Source of the DNA: Mycolicibacterium brisbanense
GTDB taxonomy: Bacteria > Actinomycetota > Actinomycetes > Mycobacteriales > Mycobacteriaceae
Length of the DNA: 64,000 bases
Assembly: GCF_001570425.1 (NCBI RefSeq)
Contig: NZ_BCSX01000064.1
Coordinates: forward strand, 1-64,000
Reading direction: 5' to 3'
Part shown: positions 52,336 to 60,909 of the stretch, in pieces
How positions within the stretch are numbered: the first letter of the stretch is position 1
Layout: each line of letters opens with the position of its first letter
The notes under the pieces: model-generated
What the model was told of the DNA's origin: nothing
Seen by the model: only the letters and a program-made list of their open reading frames with translations
Database searches by the model: none
Program-made: the position numbers and the translations under genes

Positions 52336-52341
52336 GGGGTA
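52336..52341 (+). promoter_or_regulatory. SigF-like -10 element for the downstream RNA
   Basis: GGGGTA matches the -10 of SigF-type promoters in mycobacteria. A -35 of GTTT type is not clear at the right spacing (the sequence there is GGTCGAATTTT), so SigF use is a hypothesis based on the -10 and position. Confidence 0.45.
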
Positions 52342-52347
52342 CTCGAG

Positions 52348-52474
52348 GCGTAGGCTCGACCGTACGACGGGTTCGGGAGTGACTGATCCGAAGAGTCGGT
52401 CGAAGGGGTGAAAGACCGGCGGCGCGAGACCGATTGAGACGCCCCCTAGTGTCCTCCCGAACCCGCCCTTTTTT
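52348..52474 (+). ncRNA. Structured small RNA, F6-like
   Basis: About 125 nt after a GGGGTA box. CGGGTTCGGGAG (52368-52379) pairs with CTCCCGAACCCG (52454-52465) over 12 bp and is followed by CCC and six T (52466-52474), a typical intrinsic terminator closing a multi-branch RNA. No ORF fits. In M. tuberculosis and M. smegmatis the SigF-linked sRNA F6 lies just downstream of fadA2, so identity is likely by position plus shape; I recall that location from literature and cannot align it. The exact 5' end is estimated from the -10. Confidence 0.7.
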
Positions 52475-52500
52475 GTCTCCGCCCGCATAGCGTTGAGACC

Positions 52501-53412
52501 ATGCAAACCAGCATTATCGGATCCCTCAGTGACACCCGTGGCCGCTCACCGATCGACGCCACCGTAGAAAATCTGGCGCAGCTGCGCGACGAGGGTTTCC
52601 GAAGGGTGTGGATGACCCAGATGCCCTACGAGCCTGATCTTCTGACCGTGCTCGCTGTGGCGTTCCGCGAGGTGAGCGACATCGAAGTCGGCACCGGCGT
52701 GATCCCCATCCAGAACCAGCATCCGATGCTGCTGGCCCAACGTGCTCTCACACTGAACCTGATCGGCGGCGGCCGGTTCATCCTCGGCCTCGGCATGACC
52801 CATCAGGCGGTCACGGAAGGCATGTGGGGCATCCCGTGGGACAAGCCGGTCCGACGCTTGCGTGAATACCTCGACGGTCTGCAACCGCTGCTCGCCGGTG
52901 AGGCGGCCGACGCGCCAGGGGAGACGGTCACCACCCGCGGTTCACTGCAGATTCTCGGCGCGACCGCACCCGACATCTACATCGCCGCCTTGGGGCCGCA
53001 GCTGCTGAAGCTGGCCGGGCGTCGTACTGCGGGCACGGTCACCTGGATGACGGGTCCGACCACGCTCGCCCAGCATGTGTCGCCGACGCTGCGCGAGGCC
53101 GCGCAGGGCCGTCCGGTGCGCGTCGTCGCCGCGCTGCCGGTCAGCGTCACCGACGACGTCGCGGGCGCCCGCGCGCAGGCGGCCAAACAGTTCGCGATGT
53201 ACGGGCACCTGCCCTCCTACCGCGCCATGCTCGACCGCGAGGGATACGCGGGCCCAGAGGATGCTGCGATCATCGGCAACGAGGCCGAGGTCGCCGAACG
53301 GATCGAGGCGCTCGCCGGCGCCGGGGTCGACGAGTACGTCGGTGTGGTGTTCGACGCGTCGCCCGAGACCAGGGCTCGCACCCGCGCGTTGCTGCGCTCG
53401 ATCGACAGCTGA
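52501..53412 (+). CDS. LLM-class F420-dependent oxidoreductase
   Basis: A 303-residue TIM-barrel flavin/F420 oxidoreductase of the luciferase-like monooxygenase class. The N-terminal ATVENLAQLRDEGFRRVWMTQ and GTGVIPIQNQHPMLLAQRALT match the F420-binding subgroup, and GLGMTHQAVTEGMWGIPWDKPVRRLREYLDG is the standard central helix segment. Such enzymes reduce or oxidise aliphatic or aromatic substrates using deazaflavin F420. The ATG lies just after the F6-like terminator with no ribosome site, as in leaderless mycobacterial mRNAs, so its own promoter is likely close by. Substrate unknown. Confidence 0.85.
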   Translation: MQTSIIGSLSDTRGRSPIDATVENLAQLRDEGFRRVWMTQMPYEPDLLTVLAVAFREVSDIEVGTGVIPIQNQHPMLLAQRALTLNLIGGGRFILGLGMTHQAVTEGMWGIPWDKPVRRLREYLDGLQPLLAGEAADAPGETVTTRGSLQILGATAPDIYIAALGPQLLKLAGRRTAGTVTWMTGPTTLAQHVSPTLREAAQGRPVRVVAALPVSVTDDVAGARAQAAKQFAMYGHLPSYRAMLDREGYAGPEDAAIIGNEAEVAERIEALAGAGVDEYVGVVFDASPETRARTRALLRSIDS

Positions 53413-53496
53413 GGGTGTGGCCAGCCCCACCACATATTGGCTGGACTGCACCATCGCCGGATGCGACAGTGTCCGGCAACCATGGGGAACGTGACT

Positions 53497-54774
53497 ATGA
53501 CCGCGACGGCACCGGCCGTTGCCGATGACTGGCGACGAGTCCTGCGCACCCCGCTGCGAGCCTGGGCCTGGCGTGCCTACCTGTACTTCCTGCTGATCAG
53601 TCTTCTGGCGGTGGTGGGCGTGGCGTACCTGTTCGCGACGGGTTTCGCGTCTGGAGTTCTGCTGGTCACTCTGGTCGGCGTTCCGTTGCTGGCCGTCGTC
53701 GTGCTGACGGGACGCCGGTGGAACGCGTTGTACCGCGCGTTGGCCCGCATGGTCGGGGCCAACATCGACGCACCCAAGCCCTTCGCCCGGCCGGCGGGGC
53801 TGCCACAGACCGTGGCAGCGGCGCTGACCGATGCCGTCGGCTGGCGCAGCCTGGGCTTCCTCGCACTGCAGAGCATCGTGATGACCCCGGTGGGCTACCT
53901 GGTTTTGGTCGGCGTCGTGATGGCGGTGAGCCTGGTGGCTTCTCCGGTGATCTGGGCCGTCACAGGCGAAGCGGTCGTGAGTTTCGGGGAGCCCGTCGAA
54001 TCGCTCGGTGTGTACCTGCTGTTGGCGCTGGGCGGGCTGATTGCACTGTATCTGCTGGGCTGGCTGATGCTCGGAATCGTGCGTGCCCATGTCTGGCTGG
54101 CCGGTGCGCTGCTGGCCGCGCCGACCCGCGAGCGCAGGGTCGCCGAACTCGAAAGGGCGCGTGCGGATGTCGTCGACGACGCGGCCGCCACCCTGCGCCG
54201 TGTCGAGCGGGATCTACACGACGGCACCCAAGCTCGACTGATCGCCGTCGCGATGACGCTGGCCCGTGCCGAGGAGCAGCTCGCCGATCAGAAGAAGACC
54301 GACCGGGCGCGCAAACTGGTATCCGACGCGCTGGCCAACACCAAGGACACGTTGACCGAGCTGCGCGAAATCGTCCGCGGAATACGGCCTCCCGCGTTGG
54401 ATCTCGGCCTCGGGCCGGCCGTGCAGACCCTGGTGGCGCGCAACCCGATTCCCGTGGAATTGGTCGACGACATCGCGGTGCGCCCCTCTCTGGGGGTGGA
54501 GACCCTGGCGTATTTCTGCGTCGCCGAACTGCTGGCGAACGTATCGCGGCACTCCGGCGCCACCCAGGCCACGGTCTGGCTGCGCAGCGACGCCGAAGAG
54601 TTACGGATTGCCGTGGCGGACAATGGTTCCGGTGGAGTGCAACCCGGCAACGGGTCGGGTTTGACGGGCTTGGCCGAGCGGTTGCGCATGGTCGACGGGC
54701 GCCTGGACATCGACAGCCCGGCCGGCGGGCCCACCACCGTGACTGCCGTCGTGCCCTCGGGTGCCGAGCGATGA
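53497..54774 (+). CDS. Sensor histidine kinase, HisKA_3/NarX type
   Basis: A 425-residue membrane sensor. Residues 1-220 contain hydrophobic helices (YLYFLLISLLAVVGVAYL and others), a putative PF13796-type sensor region. The dimerisation helix has the phosphorylatable His in RDLHDGTQARLIAVAMTLARAEE, and the C-terminal ATPase shows NVSRHSGATQATVWL and DNGSGGVQPGNGSGLTGLAERL. ATG 53497 is chosen for the GGGGAA seven bases upstream; the frame opens earlier at 53437. The stop overlaps the response-regulator start (ATGA), so the two form one translated unit. Signal unknown. Confidence 0.88.
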   Translation: MTATAPAVADDWRRVLRTPLRAWAWRAYLYFLLISLLAVVGVAYLFATGFASGVLLVTLVGVPLLAVVVLTGRRWNALYRALARMVGANIDAPKPFARPAGLPQTVAAALTDAVGWRSLGFLALQSIVMTPVGYLVLVGVVMAVSLVASPVIWAVTGEAVVSFGEPVESLGVYLLLALGGLIALYLLGWLMLGIVRAHVWLAGALLAAPTRERRVAELERARADVVDDAAATLRRVERDLHDGTQARLIAVAMTLARAEEQLADQKKTDRARKLVSDALANTKDTLTELREIVRGIRPPALDLGLGPAVQTLVARNPIPVELVDDIAVRPSLGVETLAYFCVAELLANVSRHSGATQATVWLRSDAEELRIAVADNGSGGVQPGNGSGLTGLAERLRMVDGRLDIDSPAGGPTTVTAVVPSGAER

Positions 54775-55418
54775 CCCGGCTGGCCATCGCCGAGGACAAC
54801 GCAATCCTGCGGGACGGGTTGACGCAACTGCTTGTCGAGCGTGGACACGACGTGGTGGCCAAGGTCGGCAATGCCGACGAGATGCGCAGCATCGCCGAGG
54901 CTTTCAGCCCCGAGGTGTTCGTGGTCGACATTCGGATGCCGCCGACGTTCACCGACGAGGGGTTGGTCGCCGCCGTCTCACTGCGCCGGTCGCACCCGCA
55001 CATCGGAGTGCTGGTTTTCTCGCAGTGGGTGGAAACCCGTTATGCCGCTGAGCTTCTCGCGGGAAATCCGGCGGGCGTCGGCTATCTGCTCAAGGATCGG
55101 GTAGCCGATATTGCCGAGTTCGATGCGGCGGTACGGCGCGTCGCCGCAGGCGGCACCGCGCTCGACCCTGAGGTTGTCCGCCAACTGATGGGCAGCCGCC
55201 GCGGCGCCGACACCCTCGACCGGCTGACCGCGCGCGAACACGAAGTGCTCGCACTGATGGCCGAGGGCCATTCCAACAGCGCTCTGGCCGAGCATCTCTC
55301 GATATCCGAACGCGCAGTGGAAAAACACATCGGCAGCATCTTCACCAAACTGGACCTACCGCCGTCGGCGGCGCACCACCGCCGTGTGCTGGCGGTGGTG
55401 ACCTACCTCAATTCCTGA
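54771..55418 (+). CDS. NarL/LuxR-family response regulator
   Basis: A 215-residue regulator. The receiver domain has the acidic pocket in AIAEDN (residues 5-10) and the phosphorylated Asp53 in VVDIRMPP, with Lys in GYLLKDRV; the output helix-turn-helix is LTAREHEVLALMAEGHSNSALAEHLSISERAVEKHIGSIFTKL, a NarL/LuxR type that binds DNA as a dimer. It overlaps the kinase stop by four bases, the usual paired arrangement. The convergent permease gene follows with a 24-bp gap; no target is evident. Confidence 0.9.
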   Translation: MTRLAIAEDNAILRDGLTQLLVERGHDVVAKVGNADEMRSIAEAFSPEVFVVDIRMPPTFTDEGLVAAVSLRRSHPHIGVLVFSQWVETRYAAELLAGNPAGVGYLLKDRVADIAEFDAAVRRVAAGGTALDPEVVRQLMGSRRGADTLDRLTAREHEVLALMAEGHSNSALAEHLSISERAVEKHIGSIFTKLDLPPSAAHHRRVLAVVTYLNS

Positions 55419-55442
55419 CCGCTTGCCAGTGAACGTCAGTCA

Positions 55443-56903
55443 CTACTTGGGCGACCTCAGTATCGGTGCACGGTACCGATATTTGGCGACGAGGTACATC
55501 ACCACACCCAGCGCTGACAGCACCGCGAGTGCCCCCCATTCGGCAGCGGTGAAATCTATGGCGCAGGCTATTGCTACCCACCCGAGCAGTGCCGCACCGA
55601 CGAGCGGCAGCGCACCGCCGAGGAGCGCATCACCCCAGTTGGACAACACCCGGTCACGCAGGGCCCACGCAGCGGCGAGCGCGGTGAGCGCGTAGTAGCA
55701 GGCAAAAAGGAAGCCGACGGTGGCGATGAGGAGGTCGAGGGCGTGCGCGACGCTGGAGGCCAAGATGTACACCCAAGTGGCCGCGATGCCCAAGCCACCG
55801 ATGAGCAGCGTGCTGGCCGCGGGCGTTTGGAATTTGCGGTGCACCTTGCCAAACACTGAAGGCAGTACCTTGTCGCGTCCCATTGCCAGCATGATGCGTG
55901 CCAGGCCTACGATGGTGGCCTGCGTTGCGGCCAAGACCGACGCCACCACCGCCAGCGCCATCGCCTTGGCCCAGTTGGTTCCGGTCAACTCCTCGGCGAC
56001 GAACACTGCGGCATTGGTGGAGTGTTGCTCCATTGCCTCGGGCGGCGCGACGGTGGCAAAGGCGAAACATATCAGCGTGTACATGACACCCAAGACGATC
56101 ACGGCGATGATAACCGCTTTTCCGGGGTTGGTCTCAGCGCGTTCGGTCTCCTCGCTCAGGTAGATCGAGGTATCCCACTGCGCGATCATGAAGATGACCA
56201 GCAGCATTGCAGCTAGGAAGCCGCCGGTCCCGCCCACACCCGAAGGGCTGAGCCACGCCCAGGTCGGATGAACCGAGCCGGGGCGGTCGTCGGCGAACAA
56301 GGCCCAGAATGCCAATGCCGAGAACAGCAGCAGTACAGCGTATTCGGCGATAGCCAAAGACAACTGCAGTCGTCCGGTGAGCTGTACACCGATGACGGCG
56401 AATGCGGTCAGGAACGCACCAAGCACCGTTGCGGCGATCACGGTCCCCCATTGACTGCTCGGATCGAATCCGAGCAGTGCGAGCACGGCGGGGCCGATGC
56501 TGACGAAGTTGATGATCAACGAAACAATGAAGGTCACCACGAGGATCCATCCGACCCCGAACCCCGCACGCGGACCGACCGCACGTCCCACCCACGCGTA
56601 GGGGCCGCCACAGTCCTGCTCCCACAGGTTCATCCGCTGGAACGCCACGGCGATGCAAAGCATCGCGAGCGAAGCCACGATGATCGACGGGATGAACCCG
56701 TAACTGCTGGCAACGATCAACGGCGCCAACGAGACCGCAACCACCTGACCCGGCGCCGCCCCAGCCATGCTGATGATCGTGCTTTCCCTGAGCCCGATTG
56801 CACTCTTCCGCAGAGTCGGGGCGTCCTCGGCGGGTCCGGGTGGGCGCGATGCAGCTGGGTTGTCGTGGCGCTCTTCCGGGGTGGAGGGCTGCGTGACCGA
56901 CAT
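55443..56903 (-). CDS. APC-superfamily amine/amino acid permease
   Basis: A 486-residue, 12-helix permease. The start LRESTIISMAGAAPGQVVAVSL and the WEQDCGGPYAWVGRAVGPRAGF segment match APC proteins of the ethanolamine/polyamine porter type, with ETERAETNPGKAVIIAVIVLGVMY before helix 7. ATG 56903 follows AAGGAGA by seven bases. It is the last gene of a minus-strand cluster with aldehyde dehydrogenase, PuuD-like hydrolase, aminotransferase and PdxS, so it probably imports the amine that cluster degrades. An ORF that extends upstream to 57143 is antisense text over the small hypothetical gene. Confidence 0.88.
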   Translation of the reverse strand: MSVTQPSTPEERHDNPAASRPPGPAEDAPTLRKSAIGLRESTIISMAGAAPGQVVAVSLAPLIVASSYGFIPSIIVASLAMLCIAVAFQRMNLWEQDCGGPYAWVGRAVGPRAGFGVGWILVVTFIVSLIINFVSIGPAVLALLGFDPSSQWGTVIAATVLGAFLTAFAVIGVQLTGRLQLSLAIAEYAVLLLFSALAFWALFADDRPGSVHPTWAWLSPSGVGGTGGFLAAMLLVIFMIAQWDTSIYLSEETERAETNPGKAVIIAVIVLGVMYTLICFAFATVAPPEAMEQHSTNAAVFVAEELTGTNWAKAMALAVVASVLAATQATIVGLARIMLAMGRDKVLPSVFGKVHRKFQTPAASTLLIGGLGIAATWVYILASSVAHALDLLIATVGFLFACYYALTALAAAWALRDRVLSNWGDALLGGALPLVGAALLGWVAIACAIDFTAAEWGALAVLSALGVVMYLVAKYRYRAPILRSPK

Positions 56904-56988
56904 GGACGTCTCCTTGGTCGAAGAGTCGTGATTGCTGGTTCGGAGATCAAATCGAGGATGGTGGGGTAGTCGGGCATCCTGCGGACTC

Positions 56989-57375
56989 TTATTGCTGCAC
57001 TTGCTGTTTCCAGAACCACAAGCCGTGGCGCATGGTCCACTGCCCGTCGAGTGGTGAAAGCCCGAGGGTGGCGGGTGTGTTGTTGCCTGAACGGCGGGCA
57101 CGAGCCGTCGACGAGGCAGGGCGGCAGCTCGTCGACGGAACAAGCTCTCGTGCGCGGGTGAGTAGATGCCGTTGGCGTTCGGTGAGCACCGTGCCGCTGT
57201 GGCGGGTCAGTTCAGTGACGAGCTCGACGAATCGAGCATTGAGGCGGTGGACGTCCATGCCGAACCGCGGCAAGATGTCTTCCTCGTCAGGTCCGCCGTA
57301 CGGCGCCCAGTCGACCATGTAGCGAACTATGTCCCAATCGAATTCGTCGATCGGTAGCGTGCTTGCGTTTGCCAT
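56989..57375 (-). CDS. Small hypothetical protein (128 aa)
   Basis: A 128-residue protein with ATG at 57375, 21 bp downstream of the aldehyde dehydrogenase stop, so co-transcribed. Residues 8-60 (FDWDIVRYMVDWAPYGGPDEEDILPRFGMD) recall small mycobacterial DNA-associated proteins of the DUF3263 kind, where a Trp-rich start is followed by an LPRFGM helix; the C-terminal half is low-complexity and basic. The basic tail and predicted helix suggest a nucleic-acid-binding or regulatory role, perhaps as the cluster's local regulator since no other regulator is visible, but this is weak. Alternatively it is unrelated to amine metabolism. Confidence 0.6.
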   Translation of the reverse strand: MANASTLPIDEFDWDIVRYMVDWAPYGGPDEEDILPRFGMDVHRLNARFVELVTELTRHSGTVLTERQRHLLTRARELVPSTSCRPASSTARARRSGNNTPATLGLSPLDGQWTMRHGLWFWKQQVQQ

Positions 57376-57396
57376 CGCCGGCTGACCGAACTGCGG

Positions 57397-58761
57397 CTAC
57401 GGTGCCGTGGTGTTGAAGAAGACGTTCTTCACCTCGGTATACGCGTCAAGCGCGTCGGGCCCGAGTTCGCGTCCCATGCCGGACTGCTTGAACCCGCCGA
57501 ACGGTGTGGCGATCCGCACGGAGGTATATGAGTTCACCGCCAGCGCCCCCGCGGCCACCCCGCGGGCAACGCGCAACGACCGCGCGGCGTTCGAGGTCCA
57601 GATCGAGCCTGCAAGACCGTAAATGGTGTCGTTGGCCCGGGTGACCGCCTCATCCTCGCTGTCAAAAGTGAGTACCGAAACAACTGGACCAAAGATCTCC
57701 TCACGGGCCGACCGGTGATCATCGTCGATCGGGTGAAGCACGGTGGGTGCAAACCAGAAGCCGGGACCGGTCGGTGCCGAACCACGGAAGAGCACCGGTG
57801 CGTCGTCGACGTAGCTCTGGACGGTCGCAGCATGTCCTGCCGAGATCAGTGGACCCATCTGCGTGTTGTCCGAAAGTGGGTCGCCGACAATGATGTTTGC
57901 GACAACTTTCTCCAGCTTTTCCAGAAACGCGTCCAGTGCCGACCGTTCGACGAAAACCCGCGAACGGGCGCAGCAGTCCTGGCCCGAGTTGCCGAAGACA
58001 GCACCCGTGAGGCCCTCGGCCGCCGCGTCGAGATCGGCGTCGGCGAATACCAGTGCCGCGGACTTGCCGCCCAGTTCCAGCGTGACGCGCTTGATGCCGT
58101 CGGCGGCCCGCCGTGCGATGTCCTTGCCGACGTCGGTCGATCCGGTGAACGCGATCTTGCCGACGCCGGGATGCTCGACCAGCTGGCTGCCGATCGTGCG
58201 TCCCGGGCCGACGACGACGTTGAACAGGTCGGAAGGCAGCCCGGCTTCGACGGCGAGCTGTGCGAGCCGCAGCGAGGTGAGCGGCGTGAGCTCAGCCGGC
58301 TTGAGCACCACGGCGTTGCCGGCCGCCAACGCCGGCGCCACCTTCCAGGCGGCGATCGTCAGCGGATAATTCCATGGTGTGATCAGGCCGACCACACCGA
58401 TGGGTTCGCGGAACGTCATGTCCACGCCGCCGGCGACCGGGATGGTTTGTCCGAGAAGACGTTCCGGCGCCGCCGCGTAGTAGCGGAATGTGGCGGCCAC
58501 CCCGGAGATGGCGCCTCGTGCATCGCTGATGGGCATGCCGACGTTGCGGGCTTCCAGCTGGGCCAGGGCTTCGCGGTTGTTGTCGACCGCTGCGGCGATG
58601 GCCAGCAGAACCTCCGCGCGGAATTGGGGTGGCTGCGCGGCCCACTGCCGCTGTGCAACGGTTGCGCGGGCGATCACGTCTTCCAGCTCTGCGGGAGTGA
58701 TCTGCTCGAGTGACTCGATGACCTGTTCGGTCGCGGGTTCGATTACGTCGATGACGGCCAT
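57397..58761 (-). CDS. NAD(P)-dependent aldehyde dehydrogenase, PuuC-like
   Basis: A 454-residue ALDH a little shorter than usual. Catalytic elements are intact: Glu229 in LELGGKS, Cys263 in NSGQDCCARS (with an extra Cys beside it), PWNYP and the PFGGFKQSGMGRELG terminus. The ATG at 58761 is one base after the amidotransferase TGA (TGACATG). In a Puu-type route this would oxidise gamma-glutamylaminoaldehyde to the acid before the amidotransferase removes glutamate. Specificity is inferred from the neighbours, not from unique residues. Confidence 0.88.
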   Translation of the reverse strand: MAVIDVIEPATEQVIESLEQITPAELEDVIARATVAQRQWAAQPPQFRAEVLLAIAAAVDNNREALAQLEARNVGMPISDARGAISGVAATFRYYAAAPERLLGQTIPVAGGVDMTFREPIGVVGLITPWNYPLTIAAWKVAPALAAGNAVVLKPAELTPLTSLRLAQLAVEAGLPSDLFNVVVGPGRTIGSQLVEHPGVGKIAFTGSTDVGKDIARRAADGIKRVTLELGGKSAALVFADADLDAAAEGLTGAVFGNSGQDCCARSRVFVERSALDAFLEKLEKVVANIIVGDPLSDNTQMGPLISAGHAATVQSYVDDAPVLFRGSAPTGPGFWFAPTVLHPIDDDHRSAREEIFGPVVSVLTFDSEDEAVTRANDTIYGLAGSIWTSNAARSLRVARGVAAGALAVNSYTSVRIATPFGGFKQSGMGRELGPDALDAYTEVKNVFFNTTAP

Positions 58762-58762
58762 G

Positions 58763-59497
58763 TCAGTGGTTTCCTCCGAGTGCGTGGGCAGCGTTGTCGA
58801 TGAAATCGGTAAGGGCGTGCTGCAGTTCTGCGGCCTCGGGATGCCACTGCACACCAAGCACATACCGATGGTCGGGCCATTCGATTGCTTCGGGCAGTTG
58901 GTCGGGCAGCGATCGCGCCGTGACTACGGCACCACTGCCGAGCTGATCCACGCCCTGATGGTGGTGGGAGTTCACGGTTTGGATTCCACTGCCGCACAAC
59001 ATCGCCGCGTGGGTTCCGCAGTCCACCTCGACTTCGTGAAAGGTCTCGTGGTTGAGCTTCCCCTGGCTCGGCCGGTGTTCGGCGTAGCCGGCGTCGAGCA
59101 AGTGTTGATGCAGTGTCCCGCCTGCGGCGACATTGAGAATCTGCATGCCCCGGCACACACCCAACACCGGAACATCGCGCCGCAGGGCTTCCCGTGCCAG
59201 CGTCAACTCGAATTCATCGCGCAGTGGTTCGGTCGCTTCGGTGCGGCCGTTGTCTGTCGCTCCGTACGATGACGGCTCGACATCGACCCCGCCGATCAAC
59301 AGCAATCCGTCGATGCGGTCGACGAGGAGGCCGGGGTTTGCGACAGCGCTGGTGTCGGGTATGAGGCCGAGCGGGATCCCGCCTGCGGCATGGATTTTGC
59401 TGAGATAGGTCGCCGGAATGATCGCCGCCTGCTGGGTCCAGAAGCCCCAGTTGGCGACCTCGAATGCCGTGCAGACTCCGATCACGGGTGCGGTCAT
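58763..59497 (-). CDS. Class I amidotransferase, PuuD-like gamma-glutamyl hydrolase
   Basis: A 244-residue triad hydrolase of the gamma-glutamyl-GABA hydrolase (PuuD) type. The catalytic Cys115 sits in VLGVCRGMQILN, and His219 and Glu221 complete the triad in GVQWHPEA; the early RIDGLLLIGGVDVEP strand forms the oxyanion pocket. No synthase domain is fused. It precedes the aldehyde dehydrogenase by one base and follows the aminotransferase by six, which are the next two steps in the inferred gamma-glutamyl amine route, so it presumably releases glutamate from the oxidised product. Confidence 0.87.
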   Translation of the reverse strand: MTAPVIGVCTAFEVANWGFWTQQAAIIPATYLSKIHAAGGIPLGLIPDTSAVANPGLLVDRIDGLLLIGGVDVEPSSYGATDNGRTEATEPLRDEFELTLAREALRRDVPVLGVCRGMQILNVAAGGTLHQHLLDAGYAEHRPSQGKLNHETFHEVEVDCGTHAAMLCGSGIQTVNSHHHQGVDQLGSGAVVTARSLPDQLPEAIEWPDHRYVLGVQWHPEAAELQHALTDFIDNAAHALGGNH

Positions 59498-59503
59498 GCC
59501 GGA

Positions 59504-60877
59504 TCAGCCGATCTCGGCCGCGAACTTCGCCTCTGCCTCGGTGAGGCAGCGGTCGACGATCTCGATGGCGCGCTCGGCTTCACTGCGGGTCAGCACGAAT
59601 GGCGGCGCGAGGTGCAGAACATCCCACACCCGGGTGACCAGACCCTCTTCCTGGGTACGCAGGGCGAGTTGCTTGATGAACGGATGCGCAGTGCCCCACG
59701 CCTCGCGGGTTTCCTTGCTCTTGACGAAATCGATTGCGCACAAGAGACCTTTGCCGCCGCGGACATCGCCCACGGTGGGGTGGCTGCGCAGTTCGTTTGC
59801 CAACTCGAAGAGGTAGTTTCCCATCTCGGCCGAGCGTTCGACCAGGTTCTCCCGTTCGAGGATCTCGATGTTCTTCAGCGCGGCGGCAGCGGCCACGGCA
59901 TGGCCACCGAAGGTGATCAGGTGGCCGAGCGCGTGTCCGTCGGGACGGAAGTCGTCGAAGATCGACGACCGGACCGCCACAGCCGCGACCGGTGCGTAAC
60001 CACTCGAAAGGCCCTTGGCCATGGTCATGATGTCGGGAACCACGCCGTAGTGCTCGGCGGCAAACACCTTGCCGGTGCGTCCCCAGCCGGTGATGACCTC
60101 GTCCATGATGAGTAGAACGCCGTACTTGTCGCAGATTTCGCGCAGCATCTGCCAGTACACCGGGCTGGGCAGGTGAGTGCCGTTGGCGACCGAGATCGGC
60201 TCACCGATCACCGCCGCGACGTGTTCGGGGCCCTGGATCAGGATCTCCTGCTCGACGTAGCGGGCGCACATGATGTCACCGGCCTCGCCATCGAGCCCGA
60301 AATCGTTGCGATAGTGGTTGGGGTTCGGCACCTTGCTCACTCCGGCCATGAACGGTCCGAAGTACTTCTCGCTGGCGCTGCCCGTCAAACTCGCCGCGCC
60401 GAAGGTGGTGCCGTGGTACGAGCCGCGGCGGGCAATGATCTTGTAGCGCTTGCCGAATCCGCGCATCACCTGCACCTGCTTGGCGATCTTCATTGCGCTC
60501 TCGACTGCCTCGGATCCGCCCGAGCACAGGAACACCCGGTCGAGGTCGCCCGGGGTGAGTGAGGCGATTTTCTCGGCGAGCTTGATCGCCGCGGGATTGG
60601 CGGCGTTGGATGCGGCGGTGTAGGCGATCTTCCCGGCTTGTTCGGCCATGGCTTCGCCGATCTCGGTGCGGCCGTGGCCTGCCGCGACCACGAACAGCCC
60701 GGCGAGCCCATCGATGTACTCCCTGCCGTGGACGTCGATCAATGTCGAGCCGTGGCCTTCCACGAAGACTCGGAGCCCGCCTTCGATCAGTTCGTTCCAT
60801 TCCAGGTCGTTGCTGTGCAGCCACAGGTGGTCCAGCGCAGTGGATTCCAGGTCATGCCGAGTCTCAAGTGATGTCAT
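59504..60877 (-). CDS. Class III PLP-dependent aminotransferase
   Basis: A 457-residue enzyme of the putrescine/beta-alanine transaminase group. The N-terminal EGHGSTLIDVHGREYIDGLAGLFVVAAGHG, SGGSEAVESAMKIAKQVQ, GVLLIMDEVITGWGRTG and the PLP-lysine segment TMAKGLSSGYAPVAAV are diagnostic. ATG has GGAAAGGAAC upstream. It is flanked by PdxS, which makes the PLP it uses, and by the PuuD-like hydrolase, so it probably transaminates the imported amine or its gamma-glutamyl derivative to an aldehyde. It differs clearly in sequence from the aminotransferase at 37101-38396. Confidence 0.9.
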   Translation of the reverse strand: MTSLETRHDLESTALDHLWLHSNDLEWNELIEGGLRVFVEGHGSTLIDVHGREYIDGLAGLFVVAAGHGRTEIGEAMAEQAGKIAYTAASNAANPAAIKLAEKIASLTPGDLDRVFLCSGGSEAVESAMKIAKQVQVMRGFGKRYKIIARRGSYHGTTFGAASLTGSASEKYFGPFMAGVSKVPNPNHYRNDFGLDGEAGDIMCARYVEQEILIQGPEHVAAVIGEPISVANGTHLPSPVYWQMLREICDKYGVLLIMDEVITGWGRTGKVFAAEHYGVVPDIMTMAKGLSSGYAPVAAVAVRSSIFDDFRPDGHALGHLITFGGHAVAAAAALKNIEILERENLVERSAEMGNYLFELANELRSHPTVGDVRGGKGLLCAIDFVKSKETREAWGTAHPFIKQLALRTQEEGLVTRVWDVLHLAPPFVLTRSEAERAIEIVDRCLTEAEAKFAAEIG

Positions 60878-60909
60878 AATCTGTTCCTTTCCTTGGGGTT
60901 TCAGTCCGT

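Noticed and set aside
53456..53477. GCCGGA/TCCGGC hairpin before the kinase gene
   Set aside because: The 10-base loop and six-base arms are too weak to call a terminator or operator without other evidence.
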